In this document: in pieces, positions 34,655-45,566 of the stretch
Layout of the letters: each line of letters starts with the position of its first letter
How positions within the stretch are numbered: the stretch's first letter is position 1
DNA from: Fibrisoma montanum
GTDB taxonomy: Bacteria; Bacteroidota; Bacteroidia; Cytophagales; Spirosomataceae
Direction of reading: 5' to 3'
DNA: 64,000 nt
Assembly: GCF_003583365.1 (NCBI RefSeq)
Contig: NZ_QXED01000017.1
Span: forward strand, 1 to 64,000
Position numbers and translations under genes: made by a program
The notes under the pieces: generated by a model
Database searches by the model: none
The model's input: only the letters and a program-made list of their open reading frames with translations
What the model was told of the DNA's origin: nothing

Positions 34655-35692
34655 ATGCTTAAAACAACTCAGGTTATGCACTGTAAACTACCCATTCTCT
34701 CTTTTTTTCTGGTGGGCGGCCTACTCTCCGGTTGCCAGGATCACCGGGTTACGGCCCCCGATGTTCAGCTCACCACCACTACGCTGGCTACCGGCTTAGT
34801 GGGACTCATTGGTGTAGAGACTGATGCCAGCGGACGGGTCTTTGTAACCGAACAAGGTACTGGTAAAGACGATGGTCGCGTATCGGAAATCACGCCGGAT
34901 GGAAAAGTGCACCCCGTCATTACTGGTCTGTATTCCTTTGTACGTCCCGACAATGAATTGGACGCAACGGACCACCTGCTGGTCGTTGATGGTGTGCTCT
35001 ACATACTGAATGCCAAAGGCCTCTATACGTTCAATCTCAGCTCGTACAAAACCGGCAATGCCCCCATTCCTGCTGCCAGCCTGACTCCGGAGACTATTCA
35101 GCAGTTTGTGATCAATTACAACTTTACCGAAGACACCGGCGAATCGCACCCCTACAACATGATTCAGGGACCCGACGGGGCGCTCTATTTCACCGATGCA
35201 GCCGCCAACGCCATTGTTCGGCGGTCAGGACCCAATCAATTCGCGGTAGTGACGGCTGTTCCGGGTATTCCTAACCCAAATCCGGCCGGTCCCCCGCCAG
35301 GCCCACCTTTTGTTCAATCGGTACCAACGGGCATCACCTACGATGGCAGGCAGTTCGCCATCAGTACGTTGCTGGGCTTTCCGTTCCCGGCCGGTAAAGC
35401 GCTCATCTATCGGATGGATCTGACGGGCAAGCTCACGGTTTTCCAGCAGACGTTCAATAGCCTGGTCGACATCGAGAACGATGGCAATGGCAACTACCTG
35501 GCCCTTGAATTTGCCGCCTTTGGAGCAATGGGGTGGACGCCGAACACGGGTCGGTTGCTACGGGCCAAAGGGACCAGCAGCGACGTACTGCTCGACAAGC
35601 TGAATATGCCAACGGACCTGAAAGTGGTGGATGCGCACACGGCCTACCTAACCAGCATGGGTGACGGGACGGTATCAAAAATTACGTTCTAG
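34655..35692 (+). CDS. ScyD/ScyE-type beta-propeller lipoprotein
   Basis: A 345-aa exported protein. The N-terminus has a lipobox (GGLLSGC), so the mature protein should be a lipoprotein. The rest is a beta-propeller of the ScyD/ScyE type: LATGLVGLIGVETDASGRVFVTEQ, HPYNMIQGPDGALYFTDAAANAIVRR, VPTGITYDG. Two ATGs (34655 and 34676) are possible starts. The second gives a cleaner lipoprotein signal. It has its own promoter with the same double operator as the cytochrome operon. Function is unknown. It may be a periplasmic or surface binding protein. Confidence 0.8.
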   Translation: MLKTTQVMHCKLPILSFFLVGGLLSGCQDHRVTAPDVQLTTTTLATGLVGLIGVETDASGRVFVTEQGTGKDDGRVSEITPDGKVHPVITGLYSFVRPDNELDATDHLLVVDGVLYILNAKGLYTFNLSSYKTGNAPIPAASLTPETIQQFVINYNFTEDTGESHPYNMIQGPDGALYFTDAAANAIVRRSGPNQFAVVTAVPGIPNPNPAGPPPGPPFVQSVPTGITYDGRQFAISTLLGFPFPAGKALIYRMDLTGKLTVFQQTFNSLVDIENDGNGNYLALEFAAFGAMGWTPNTGRLLRAKGTSSDVLLDKLNMPTDLKVVDAHTAYLTSMGDGTVSKITF

Positions 35693-35776
35693 ACATTTCA
35701 CCCGTTGGTACTCGCCGGCCTGGCAGGTAGTGCCAACGGGTATATGCATACCAATCGCCTAACCTGGTTCAACGCT

Positions 35777-36043
35777 ATGACTCTTTATTTCACCCTGGGT
35801 ACTTCGGATGGCTCTACACAGGGCCCCTGTGTGTGTCGTGCGGAACTGGACACGCAACTGGAAGTACTCAACAGCTTTGTCGCTCTTGGCAATGTGCTCG
35901 TATCGGCTTATCTGCTCGATGATGAAGGTGTGCGTATTGACTTACCCATTGAAGCCTTTGATGGGTCACCCGTAGCCGCTCCCTTGCGGAGTTTAACAAA
36001 GGAATATCAACAACTGCTCGGCGTTTGCCATGGTTCCAGATAA
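35777..36043 (+). CDS. Small protein of unknown function
   Basis: An 88-aa frame beginning MTLYFTLGTSDGSTQG. It has alternating hydrophobic strands and helices, no signal peptide, and Cys residues in PCVCR and GVC. The frame is open 24 codons upstream, but the ATG at 35777 gives a compact protein. It lies about 85 bases after the propeller gene and could belong to the same unit. No family was recognised. Confidence 0.45.
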   Translation: MTLYFTLGTSDGSTQGPCVCRAELDTQLEVLNSFVALGNVLVSAYLLDDEGVRIDLPIEAFDGSPVAAPLRSLTKEYQQLLGVCHGSR

Positions 36044-36257
36044 CTGGCAACCAACTTACTACCTATCCCAATCTCATCTGCTCATGACCAACTTTTTCGG
36101 AAATTACGGTTTTCGAAACGTGGGCACCTTCTCCAACAGGGCGAGTGGCATCATCACCATACCCTACCAGGGTGCTGTGAGGTAATCAGACTAACAGATC
36201 GGCAATCCTGTACCTTCCCTCCTTAATTCTGTACTAACTCGTGCACTGCAACGGCCG
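36044..36257. other. Junction region with the copA promoter repeat
   Basis: A plus-strand frame of 33 codons (36084-36185, MTNFFGNYGFRN ... GAVR) ends in a stop that lies inside the start of the duplicated copA upstream region (36172 onward). This frame may be the 5' end of a gene whose remainder was lost at the junction. The following bases match the copy at 26985-27072. Confidence 0.4.
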
Positions 36258-36265
36258 TACCTTTG
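36258..36265 (+). promoter_or_regulatory. copA promoter -7 element
   Basis: TACCTTTG is a perfect TAnnTTTG box, 57 bases before the chosen copA start. No standard -33 TTG is visible, which may indicate an activated promoter. In the duplicate at 27067-27074 this box is degraded. Confidence 0.55.
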
Positions 36266-36278
36266 TTATGTACAGGCA

Positions 36279-36306
36279 GGGCTGCTCTGAGCGCTCAGAA
36301 CGGCCC
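36279..36306 (+). promoter_or_regulatory. Hairpin in the copA leader
   Basis: A 14-base perfect palindrome TCTGAGCGCTCAGA (36286-36299) is extended by GGGC and GCCC arms. It lies between the -7 box and the copA start codon. It could be a binding site for a copper-responsive repressor or a leader RNA hairpin. No regulator gene is adjacent. Confidence 0.4.
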
Positions 36307-36321
36307 CAAATAACGAAGAGT

Positions 36322-38676
36322 ATGGAAGCAGGAACTGCCGTTCGGTTGGGTAAGAAAACCGCCGACCGGCCTATCATAAAAAAGACATTTCCGGTGCTGG
36401 AGATGAGTTGTGCGGCCTGCGCCGTCAGTGTGGAGTCCATGCTGAAAACCGCTCCCGGGGTGTACGACGCCGGCGTAAACTACGCCAATCAATCCGCCTG
36501 GGTGGAATACGACAATACCGCAACAAGCCCCGAGGCTCTGCGCCAGACGGTGCAATCCATCGGCTACGACCTGGTCATTGAAGACGAAGAAGAAGCCCGT
36601 CGGCAGCAGGAAGAAGCCCAGCAACGGCGCTACGTAGCCCTGAAGCGGCAAACCATTGGCGCTTCGGTGCTGGCTGCGTTGGTGGTGATTCTGGGGATGT
36701 TCGTTATGGAGTTGTCTGGCCGGTTCGCCGTTGCGATTGACCACACGCTGATTCGCTGGGGCTCTCTGATTCTGACGGCCCCGGTCGTCTTCGGTTTCGG
36801 CGGACAGTTCTTCGTTAACGCGTTCAGGCAGGCTCGCCACGGTAAAGCCAATATGGATACGCTGGTGGCCCTGTCGACCGGCATTGCGTTTCTTTTCAGC
36901 ACGTTCAATACAGTTTACCCGGAATACTGGACCAGTCAGGGTTTAGGCTCGACCGTACACGGCCCGACCGAACGCGGCCCGACCGAACGCGGTCCGCACG
37001 TTTACTTCGAAGCTGCGGCCGTAATCATCGCCTTTATTTCGCTCGGCAAGCTCCTGGAAGAACGCGCCAAATCGAACACGTCTTCGGCCATTAAAAAGCT
37101 GATGGGTCTGCAACCCAAAACGGTACGCGTCCTGGTTGATGGTGCTGAGCAGGACATCCACATAGCCCAGGTAACCGTTGGGCAAACGATCATCGTCCGG
37201 CCGGGTGAACGCATTCCGGTCGACGGCCGCGTGACCAATGGCCAGTCGTTTGTAGACGAAAGCATGATTAGCGGGGAGCCGGTACCGGTTGAGAAAAAAG
37301 CCGGTGAGCGGGTCTTTGCCGGAACGGTCAATCAGAAAGGCAGCTTTCAGTTCACGGCCGAGCAGGTGGGCGGCAACACCATCCTGGCGCAGATCATCCG
37401 CATGGTGCAGGAAGCGCAGGGCAGCAAAGCGCCGGTGCAGAAATTGGTCGACAAAATTGCGGGCATTTTCGTACCCATTGTTATTGGCATTGCGCTTTTG
37501 AGCTTAGTTGCCTGGCTCATCTTCGGCCAGAACGCCGGAGCGGGAGACAATGCCTTCGCCCAGGGTCTACTTGCCGCCGTCACAGTCCTTGTCATTGCCT
37601 GTCCGTGTGCGCTGGGCCTGGCAACCCCCACGGCCATTATGGTCGGCGTTGGGAAAGGGGCCGAAAACAACATCCTGATCAAAGACGCCGAAAGTCTGGA
37701 ACTGGGTCAGCAGGTCACGGCCGTTGTGCTCGATAAAACCGGCACGATCACCGAAGGCAAACCCGACGTAACGGATTGGGCCTGGGCCGTAGACCCAACG
37801 CAACAGAAACGGTATCAATCCATCCTGTTATCGATGGAAGCCCAATCGGAACACCCACTGGCCGAAGCCGTCGTTCGGGCATTGTCGGAGCGGGCTGTCG
37901 AACGCGTTGCCATGAGCAGCTTCGACAGCCTGACCGGTCAGGGCATCACGGCCGAGCGGGATGGCGACCGGTTCTGGGTTGGTAACCGGAGCCTGGTTGA
38001 ACAACGCGGCCTGCCATTACCGGAGGTTCTAAACGACCTCGCTGATCAATGGCAGCGGCAAGCTAAAACGGTTATCTACTTCGCCAGTCAAACGAACGTA
38101 CTGGCGGCTCTGGCCATCGCCGACCGGATCAAGGAAACCTCCCGACAAGCCGTAGCCGACCTGCAACAGCAGGGGATTACGGTGTATATGCTCACCGGCG
38201 ACAATGCGGCAACGGCCCAGGCCGTAGCTCAGCAGGTTGGGATCGACCATGTACGAGCGAACGTGCTGCCCGCCGATAAAGCCGCCTTCGTGAAGGATTT
38301 ACAAGCCAACGGGCAGACTGTGGCGATGGTCGGCGACGGCATCAACGACTCGCAGGCACTGGCTCAGGCCGACGTAAGCATCGCGATGGGCAAAGGCTCC
38401 GACATCGCCATCGACGTAGCAAAAATCACGCTCATTACGTCGGACCTGAATCTGGTTCCCAAAGCGCTGAAACTCTCGCGCCAGACCGTACGGACCGTTC
38501 GGCAGAACCTGTTCTGGGCGTTTATCTACAACCTGATCGGCATACCGATTGCGGCCGGGGTGCTGTATCCCGCGTTCGGTTTTCAGCTAAACCCCATGCT
38601 CGCCGGTGCGGCCATGGCGCTGAGTTCGGTATCGGTCGTGAGTAATAGTCTACGATTGAAAACCTCAAAACTGTAA
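36322..38676 (+). CDS. copA: Copper-translocating P1B-type ATPase
   Basis: Exports monovalent copper across the inner membrane using ATP. In 784 aa it has one N-terminal metal-binding domain (CAAC at about 30-33), membrane helices, the actuator loop (SGEPVPV), the metal-channel motif [10 protein letters not shown] (about 427), the phosphorylation site DKTGTIT (about 471), and the hinge [15 protein letters not shown] 36322 is chosen because the -7 box at 36258 excludes the earlier in-frame start. [14 protein letters not shown] insertion, made of a 15-bp repeat, lies in the extracytoplasmic loop after WTSQGL. copZ follows. An internal fragment of the gene is duplicated at 27080-27240. Confidence 0.93.
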   Translation: MEAGTAVRLGKKTADRPIIKKTFPVLEMSCAACAVSVESMLKTAPGVYDAGVNYANQSAWVEYDNTATSPEALRQTVQSIGYDLVIEDEEEARRQQEEAQQRRYVALKRQTIGASVLAALVVILGMFVMELSGRFAVAIDHTLIRWGSLILTAPVVFGFGGQFFVNAFRQARHGKANMDTLVALSTGIAFLFSTFNTVYPEYWTSQGLGSTVHGPTERGPTERGPHVYFEAAAVIIAFISLGKLLEERAKSNTSSAIKKLMGLQPKTVRVLVDGAEQDIHIAQVTVGQTIIVRPGERIPVDGRVTNGQSFVDESMISGEPVPVEKKAGERVFAGTVNQKGSFQFTAEQVGGNTILAQIIRMVQEAQGSKAPVQKLVDKIAGIFVPIVIGIALLSLVAWLIFGQNAGAGDNAFAQGLLAAVTVLVIACPCALGLATPTAIMVGVGKGAENNILIKDAESLELGQQVTAVVLDKTGTITEGKPDVTDWAWAVDPTQQKRYQSILLSMEAQSEHPLAEAVVRALSERAVERVAMSSFDSLTGQGITAERDGDRFWVGNRSLVEQRGLPLPEVLNDLADQWQRQAKTVIYFASQTNVLAALAIADRIKETSRQAVADLQQQGITVYMLTGDNAATAQAVAQQVGIDHVRANVLPADKAAFVKDLQANGQTVAMVGDGINDSQALAQADVSIAMGKGSDIAIDVAKITLITSDLNLVPKALKLSRQTVRTVRQNLFWAFIYNLIGIPIAAGVLYPAFGFQLNPMLAGAAMALSSVSVVSNSLRLKTSKL
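36958..36998 (+). repeat. 15-bp tandem repeat inside copA
   Basis: The unit GGCCCGACCGAACGC is repeated 2.5 times (36961-36995) and encodes [12 protein letters not shown]. The same unit occurs in the beta-barrel gene (about 5713-5737) in another reading frame. Confidence 0.75.
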
Positions 38677-38790
38677 CATAATATACCTCCAACGCCCTGA
38701 AGAGGCTAAAACCATTCGGGTCCATTAGCCCACATCAGGGGTTGAGGGTGTGCATAAAAACTGTCTCAAACGTATAACCAAGTCAAAACT

Positions 38791-39003
38791 ATGGCAACAC
38801 TAACATTCAAAACCAACATAAAATGCGGTAACTGTGTCGCAGCCGTTACGCCCCACCTCAACGCCCTCGACGGGGTAGAAACCTGGGAAGTTGATTTGAA
38901 AGACCCCAACCGGACCCTGACCGTCGAAACCGACGGGGCCGATGCGGGTGCCGTGAAGAAAGCGGTAGAAACGGCCGGCTACAAAGCTGAACCTGTGGCC
39001 TGA
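38791..39003 (+). CDS. copZ: Copper chaperone, heavy-metal-associated domain protein
   Basis: A 70-aa single HMA domain with the metal site CGNC (residues 12-15) near the N-terminus and the KKAVETAGYKAEPV end typical of CopZ-like proteins. It binds Cu(I) in the cytoplasm and hands it to CopA. It lies 114 bases after copA and is closed by a strong terminator, so the two form a copper-export unit. Confidence 0.88.
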   Translation: MATLTFKTNIKCGNCVAAVTPHLNALDGVETWEVDLKDPNRTLTVETDGADAGAVKKAVETAGYKAEPVA

Positions 39004-39022
39004 GGGCTACCCGTATTACGTA

Positions 39023-39057
39023 AGCGATCTGGTTCCGGAACCAGATCGCTTTTTTTT
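39023..39057 (+). terminator. Terminator of copZ
   Basis: AGCGATCTGGTTC pairs with GAACCAGATCGCT around a CG centre and is followed by eight T residues. It is a textbook rho-independent terminator, 20 bases after the copZ stop. Confidence 0.95.
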
Positions 39058-39146
39058 GGCCTGAAGGCGCGGCTTTATCCAACTGCCGAACAAACATCAG
39101 GCGATCCGGTTAATTCAGGCAGTGTTTGTACAAGAACGAATCATCC

Positions 39147-40667
39147 ATGACTGTTATCGGCGAATTAATTAAGAAAGCGATTGATGTATACGGCTCCATA
39201 ACATCGGAACCTGATCCGGCAAAGGCCCAGCGCGAGGTATTGCGACAACTGCTGGAAAAAGCCCGACTTACCGCTTTTGGTAAAAAACATAATTTCGCCA
39301 GCATTCTCGGCAGCGACGATATTGTAACCGCTTTTCAGCAGGAAGTCCCCGTGCATGATTATGATAAGATGTACGACGATTGGTGGCACTACCTGCTGGA
39401 AGGGCATCAGAACGTAACCTGGCCGGGTGGTCAGCGGTATTTTGCGCTGAGCAGCGGTACCACCAGCAACAGCAAATACATTCCCGTGACCGACGATATG
39501 CTCGATTCAATTCGTAAATCGGGCATTCAGCAGGTGATGAGTTTAAAAAACTTCGACCTGCCCGGCGATTTCTTCGAGAAGCAGATCATGATGTTGGGGA
39601 GCAGCGTCAGCCTGATCGAAAAAGATGACCACGAGGAAGGCGAAATCAGCGGGATCAGCGCGGCTAATATTCCGGCCTGGTTCCGGGGGTACTACAAGCC
39701 GGGTGTTGAGATCGCGTCGATTAAAGACTGGGACGAGCGCGTGCATCGCATTGCGCAGGAAGCCCCGAAGTGGGACATCGGCAGCCTGAGCGGCATTCCG
39801 TCGTGGATCGAGATGATGCTGAAAGAGGTTATTTCACACAATCGCCTGACTACCATCCATGACATCTGGCCTAACCTGCAAGTCTATACGACGGGGGGCG
39901 TAGCGTTCGACCCGTACCGGAAAAGCTTCGAAACGTTACTGGCCAGGCCGCTCATCTACATTGATACGTATCTGGCATCAGAGGGTTATCTGGCCACCCA
40001 GAAACGGCCCGATACGTCGTCGATGGCCCTGATTCTCGACAACGGCATCTTTTTCGAGTTTGTCCCGTTCACCAGTGAAAACATGGACGAAGACGGGCGG
40101 GTGAAACAGGACGCTACCATTCTGTCGCTGGCCGAAGCGCAGGAGAACGTCGACTACGTCCTGCTGATTTCGACGGTGTCGGGTACGTGGCGGTACATGA
40201 TCGGTGATACGGTCATGATTACCGACAAGGAACGGTCAGAGATCCGCATCACCGGCCGAACGAAGCACTTCCTGAATGTGGTGGGCGAACAGTTATCTGT
40301 TCATCAGATGAACCAGGCCATGCAGAAGCTACAGGAACAATACGACATTGAGATTGAGGAGTTTGTCGTAGCGGCTGTGCGCAAAAACGGTGAGTATATC
40401 AACAAATGGTTTATCGGCTCCAACCGCCCCATTGACGATCAGAACGTGGCCGAGTCGCTAGACAGTGAGTTGTGCGAACTGAACAAGAACTACAAAGTGG
40501 CCCGCACCAAATCGCTGAAAGGCGTGGAAGCCGAAGTGATTCCGGTCGAGAGGTTTCACCGCTGGAGTGAGGAGTACAAAAAGCTCGGTGGCCAGACCAA
40601 GATTCCGCGGGTGATGAAAGAAGAGGATTTCCTGGAATTTGAGCAGTACATCCACAGCCTTGCCTAG
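39147..40667 (+). CDS. GH3-like acyl-adenylating enzyme
   Basis: A 506-aa member of the GH3 auxin-responsive promoter family, adenylate-forming enzymes that join acids to amino acids or other acceptors. ATP-binding motifs are visible: ALSSGTTSNSKYIP (P-loop-like, near residue 95), VYTTGGVAFDPY, and YMIGDTVMITDKER with ITGRTKHFLNVVGEQL in the C-terminal part. The ATG at 39147 is preferred to one seven codons earlier. In plants GH3 enzymes make amino-acid conjugates of hormones. In bacteria the substrates are mostly unknown. It is flanked by terminators on both sides and is a single-gene unit. Confidence 0.88.
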   Translation: MTVIGELIKKAIDVYGSITSEPDPAKAQREVLRQLLEKARLTAFGKKHNFASILGSDDIVTAFQQEVPVHDYDKMYDDWWHYLLEGHQNVTWPGGQRYFALSSGTTSNSKYIPVTDDMLDSIRKSGIQQVMSLKNFDLPGDFFEKQIMMLGSSVSLIEKDDHEEGEISGISAANIPAWFRGYYKPGVEIASIKDWDERVHRIAQEAPKWDIGSLSGIPSWIEMMLKEVISHNRLTTIHDIWPNLQVYTTGGVAFDPYRKSFETLLARPLIYIDTYLASEGYLATQKRPDTSSMALILDNGIFFEFVPFTSENMDEDGRVKQDATILSLAEAQENVDYVLLISTVSGTWRYMIGDTVMITDKERSEIRITGRTKHFLNVVGEQLSVHQMNQAMQKLQEQYDIEIEEFVVAAVRKNGEYINKWFIGSNRPIDDQNVAESLDSELCELNKNYKVARTKSLKGVEAEVIPVERFHRWSEEYKKLGGQTKIPRVMKEEDFLEFEQYIHSLA

Positions 40668-40698
40668 GAGTCACGGTAATTAAACCCTGCATAGGTAA

Positions 40699-40732
40699 CA
40701 AAAAGCCCCACCAGCACTGGTGGGGCTTTTTG
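40699..40732. terminator. Shared bidirectional terminator
   Basis: CAAAAAGCCCCACCAG and CTGGTGGGGCTTTTTG form a perfect 16-bp stem around a two-base centre, with A- and T-tracts on each side. It ends both the GH3-like gene (plus) and the Rad52-like gene (minus), which converge here. Confidence 0.95.
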
Positions 40733-41236
40733 TTAAACGGCTCTGGCAGCCGGCTTGGCGTGTTCAGGTTTAAGCACTACTACATCGCGCACGGTGCCGC
40801 CCGCGTTGATTTTTTCCACCATCTTGTCCAGCAGCGGTACCGCCCAATCAGGTATGTATCTGTCGGTGGTCTGCACGAAAACCCGCGGAAAATCGTACAG
40901 TGTCCGTCCGAGACCAAACTGCACTGCGCAGCGCTTCATGGCGTCGCTGATACCGCCTTTGACCGGCTCGATATCCGTTCGGCTGGCGCCGTCCGTCTTG
41001 CGGACCACCATGCCGCCGGGCATCACGACCGAGATCGTGCAGAGAAACCCGCCTTCGATTTCCTTGATTTCATTCTGCCAGTTCGACCAGCCGAATTGCT
41101 CATCGAATCGCTGCATAACGCAACGGTTGGTGATATACGGCACGACGATAATCTTCTGACCGTCTTTGGTCTGGCTTTGCACCCGCCATTCAACTTCCTG
41201 TGGTGTCAGTGGGGCGGTGAGTATGGTTAACTCCAT
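40733..41236 (-). CDS. Rad52/Rad22-family DNA repair protein
   Basis: A 167-aa protein with the Rad52/Rad22 single-strand annealing fold: VEWRVQSQTKDGQKIIVVPYITNRCVMQRFDEQFGWSNWQ, SRTDIEPVKGGISDAMKRCAVQFGLGRTLYDF. Such proteins anneal complementary single strands in DNA repair, and related ones occur in Bacteroidota and Deinococcus (DdrA). The ATG at 41236 is preferred. The open frame continues nine codons upstream to a TTG. It lies 49 bases after mutS on the same strand, so the two are probably one repair operon. Confidence 0.85.
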   Translation of the reverse strand: MELTILTAPLTPQEVEWRVQSQTKDGQKIIVVPYITNRCVMQRFDEQFGWSNWQNEIKEIEGGFLCTISVVMPGGMVVRKTDGASRTDIEPVKGGISDAMKRCAVQFGLGRTLYDFPRVFVQTTDRYIPDWAVPLLDKMVEKINAGGTVRDVVVLKPEHAKPAARAV

Positions 41237-41285
41237 TGGTTTGTTGTTTACTGTTTGTTCCAATTTACTTGTCGATTAAGATGTA

Positions 41286-43937
<2,652 letters not shown>

Positions 43938-43960
43938 CGAATGAGTAGTATTAGTTTAAA

Positions 43961-43993
43961 CAAATTTAGCGAATTTTAGCGAGGAATTGGCAA
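43961..43993 (-). promoter_or_regulatory. mutS promoter
   Basis: On the minus strand TTG (complement of 43991-43993) is followed after 22 bases by TAAATTTG (complement of 43961-43968), a perfect -7 box. It lies 23 bases before the GTG start. Confidence 0.6.
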
Positions 43994-44044
43994 TGAGTAC
44001 TAAGTTGCCGTTCCTTACATAATGCTACCTAAGAGTGCCTTGTT

Positions 44045-44195
44045 AATAGCCATTGATACCGCGTACGATCGCCATAGTAGCGTAGGCACGCCTGAGGGAT
44101 TGGTCGATTAGTTCAGGTTGCCCCTACGGCGCTGCGAAACAGTTTCGCTTCTTTGCTCTATTGACAGGCCACTCCTACGGAGGTAATAATTAACT
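44045..44195. repeat. Repeat-like intergenic stretch before the DUF433 gene
   Basis: This contains short palindromic pieces around CCCCTACGG and ACTCCTACGGAGG, with tracts such as CTCTATTGACAGGCC between. It does not read as coding sequence. It resembles the dispersed intergenic repeat families of this group, but only one copy is visible in the window. Confidence 0.35.
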
Positions 44196-44217
44196 TAGAA
44201 AGCTAAATCTATAGTCT

Positions 44218-44415
44218 ATGCAATCCTTCCAACACATAACCGCTGATCCTGATATTCTCGGTGGCAAGCCCTGTCTCAAAGGCACCCGCATCAGCGTGGA
44301 GCTTGTTATGGAGTGGGTAGCTTCCGGTGCAACGCCTGATGTTATTGTAGCAAAGTACCCACATTTGTCAAAGGAAGCCGTTCAGGAAGCGATTCGAAAT
44401 GCCACCGATTTGTAA
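44218..44415 (+). CDS. DUF433 antitoxin-like protein
   Basis: A 65-aa DUF433 protein: ITADPDILGGKPCLKGTRISVELVMEWVASGATPDVI ... YPHLSKEAVQEAI. The family has a winged or homeodomain-like helix-turn-helix and usually acts as the antitoxin in pairs with a PIN-like (DUF5615) toxin directly downstream. Here the next gene starts 116 bases later and encodes a lipoprotein, so the toxin is missing. It may be an orphan antitoxin, or part of a pair lost on one side. Confidence 0.8.
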   Translation: MQSFQHITADPDILGGKPCLKGTRISVELVMEWVASGATPDVIVAKYPHLSKEAVQEAIRNATDL

Positions 44416-44531
44416 CAGAGCCAAGGAACCACAAATTTTTGGGGTCCGTACAACTAATTAACAACAAATCTGGTCCACAAGTTACAACCAGTTAACTTTG
44501 TTGAATTGGTATATTTCCTACGTCAACGCTC

Positions 44532-45557
44532 ATGAAAATCTTTCGCTTGTTCTGTCTGTTTATTTTCCTCTCGTTCATTTTCTCGGCCTGTAGCCTCAAT
44601 AATTTACTTGATCCAATCGATTACCCTCCTTCCAGCTCTAAACTCAAAGGGCCTAAACAAGCGGATCTGGCAACTCAACCCTTTACACTCACAAAAATCG
44701 TGGACTTTCCATTTAGAAGTTCAGTTCGCCAGTTTGGATCACGTTATTTGCTTAGTGGATACGCTGGGCAGGAGGCCCGTTATGCGCTTGTCGAAGCTGG
44801 GAGTATAACCGAGATAGCCTCCAAGCCACTGAGAGAACTATTTCTCAATCAGGCCGGTGGCATTTGGGGCATAACAGTCAATGGTACTCAGGAAACCGTA
44901 AGTCAATTTGTCAATGGACGCTGGCAGGACTATGCCGTACTTTTAGACGACGGTTATTTCTATGGTGTTGTTGATATTAAACCTACTGAGTTTCGTTTCG
45001 CTACATCAAAGGGAACAATGGTATGGGACGTTCCGCAAAAAACCGTCAAACAGATTATTACTGCCGAACGAGCCCGCTTTTTGACCAAAAACTATTCAAT
45101 TGGATTGGATGGCGAAAACATAACCGTATTTGACAACCAGGCCCAGAATCTGCTTGCCTCCTGGGAGTTGAGGGACTACGTTTCTATTAAAAAAGGCATT
45201 AGTAATGATATATGGGGGGCTTTTGAGGACGATCAGCGTAACCTATGGATGGTGGTCAAAGACGGCAACTGGGACGGTGTTTTGCTTAAATATGATGGTA
45301 GCACGTTGCGAAAACTGTCTCTGATTCCTGTGGGCTATTATGACTCCGGGCGATACGTCTCGAACTTCAACACGGATAACAAAGGCAATCTCTGGCTGAA
45401 CGTTGATGGTACCAACTACATTTATACAAAAGCCGGACAGTGGATTCTGCCGCAGTTCGGTTCCATCAAGAATAACTATCAGCCTCGTGTTTTCTCAGAC
45501 GGACAAGGCAATCTGACACTTACCGAAAGCTCGGCGTTGTACTCAATTGATCAGTAG
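44532..45557 (+). CDS. Propeller-like lipoprotein of unknown function
   Basis: A 341-aa protein with a lipoprotein signal (MKIFRLFCLFIFLSFIFSAC, lipobox FSAC). The mature part has recurring strand patterns (NQAGGIWGITVNGT, FEDDQRNLWMVVKDGN, FNTDNKGNLWLNVDG, SDGQGNLTLTESS) like blades of a beta-propeller. It is more AT-rich than its surroundings. No known family or partner was recognised. It is probably on the periplasmic or outer surface. It lies ten bases before the next gene but differs in base composition. Confidence 0.6.
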   Translation: MKIFRLFCLFIFLSFIFSACSLNNLLDPIDYPPSSSKLKGPKQADLATQPFTLTKIVDFPFRSSVRQFGSRYLLSGYAGQEARYALVEAGSITEIASKPLRELFLNQAGGIWGITVNGTQETVSQFVNGRWQDYAVLLDDGYFYGVVDIKPTEFRFATSKGTMVWDVPQKTVKQIITAERARFLTKNYSIGLDGENITVFDNQAQNLLASWELRDYVSIKKGISNDIWGAFEDDQRNLWMVVKDGNWDGVLLKYDGSTLRKLSLIPVGYYDSGRYVSNFNTDNKGNLWLNVDGTNYIYTKAGQWILPQFGSIKNNYQPRVFSDGQGNLTLTESSALYSIDQ

Positions 45558-45566
45558 AACTTGGTC

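Noticed and set aside
43961-44217. Possible small gene between mutS and the DUF433 gene.
   Set aside because: No frame has a start, ribosome binding site and coding-like composition. The stretch looks repetitive.
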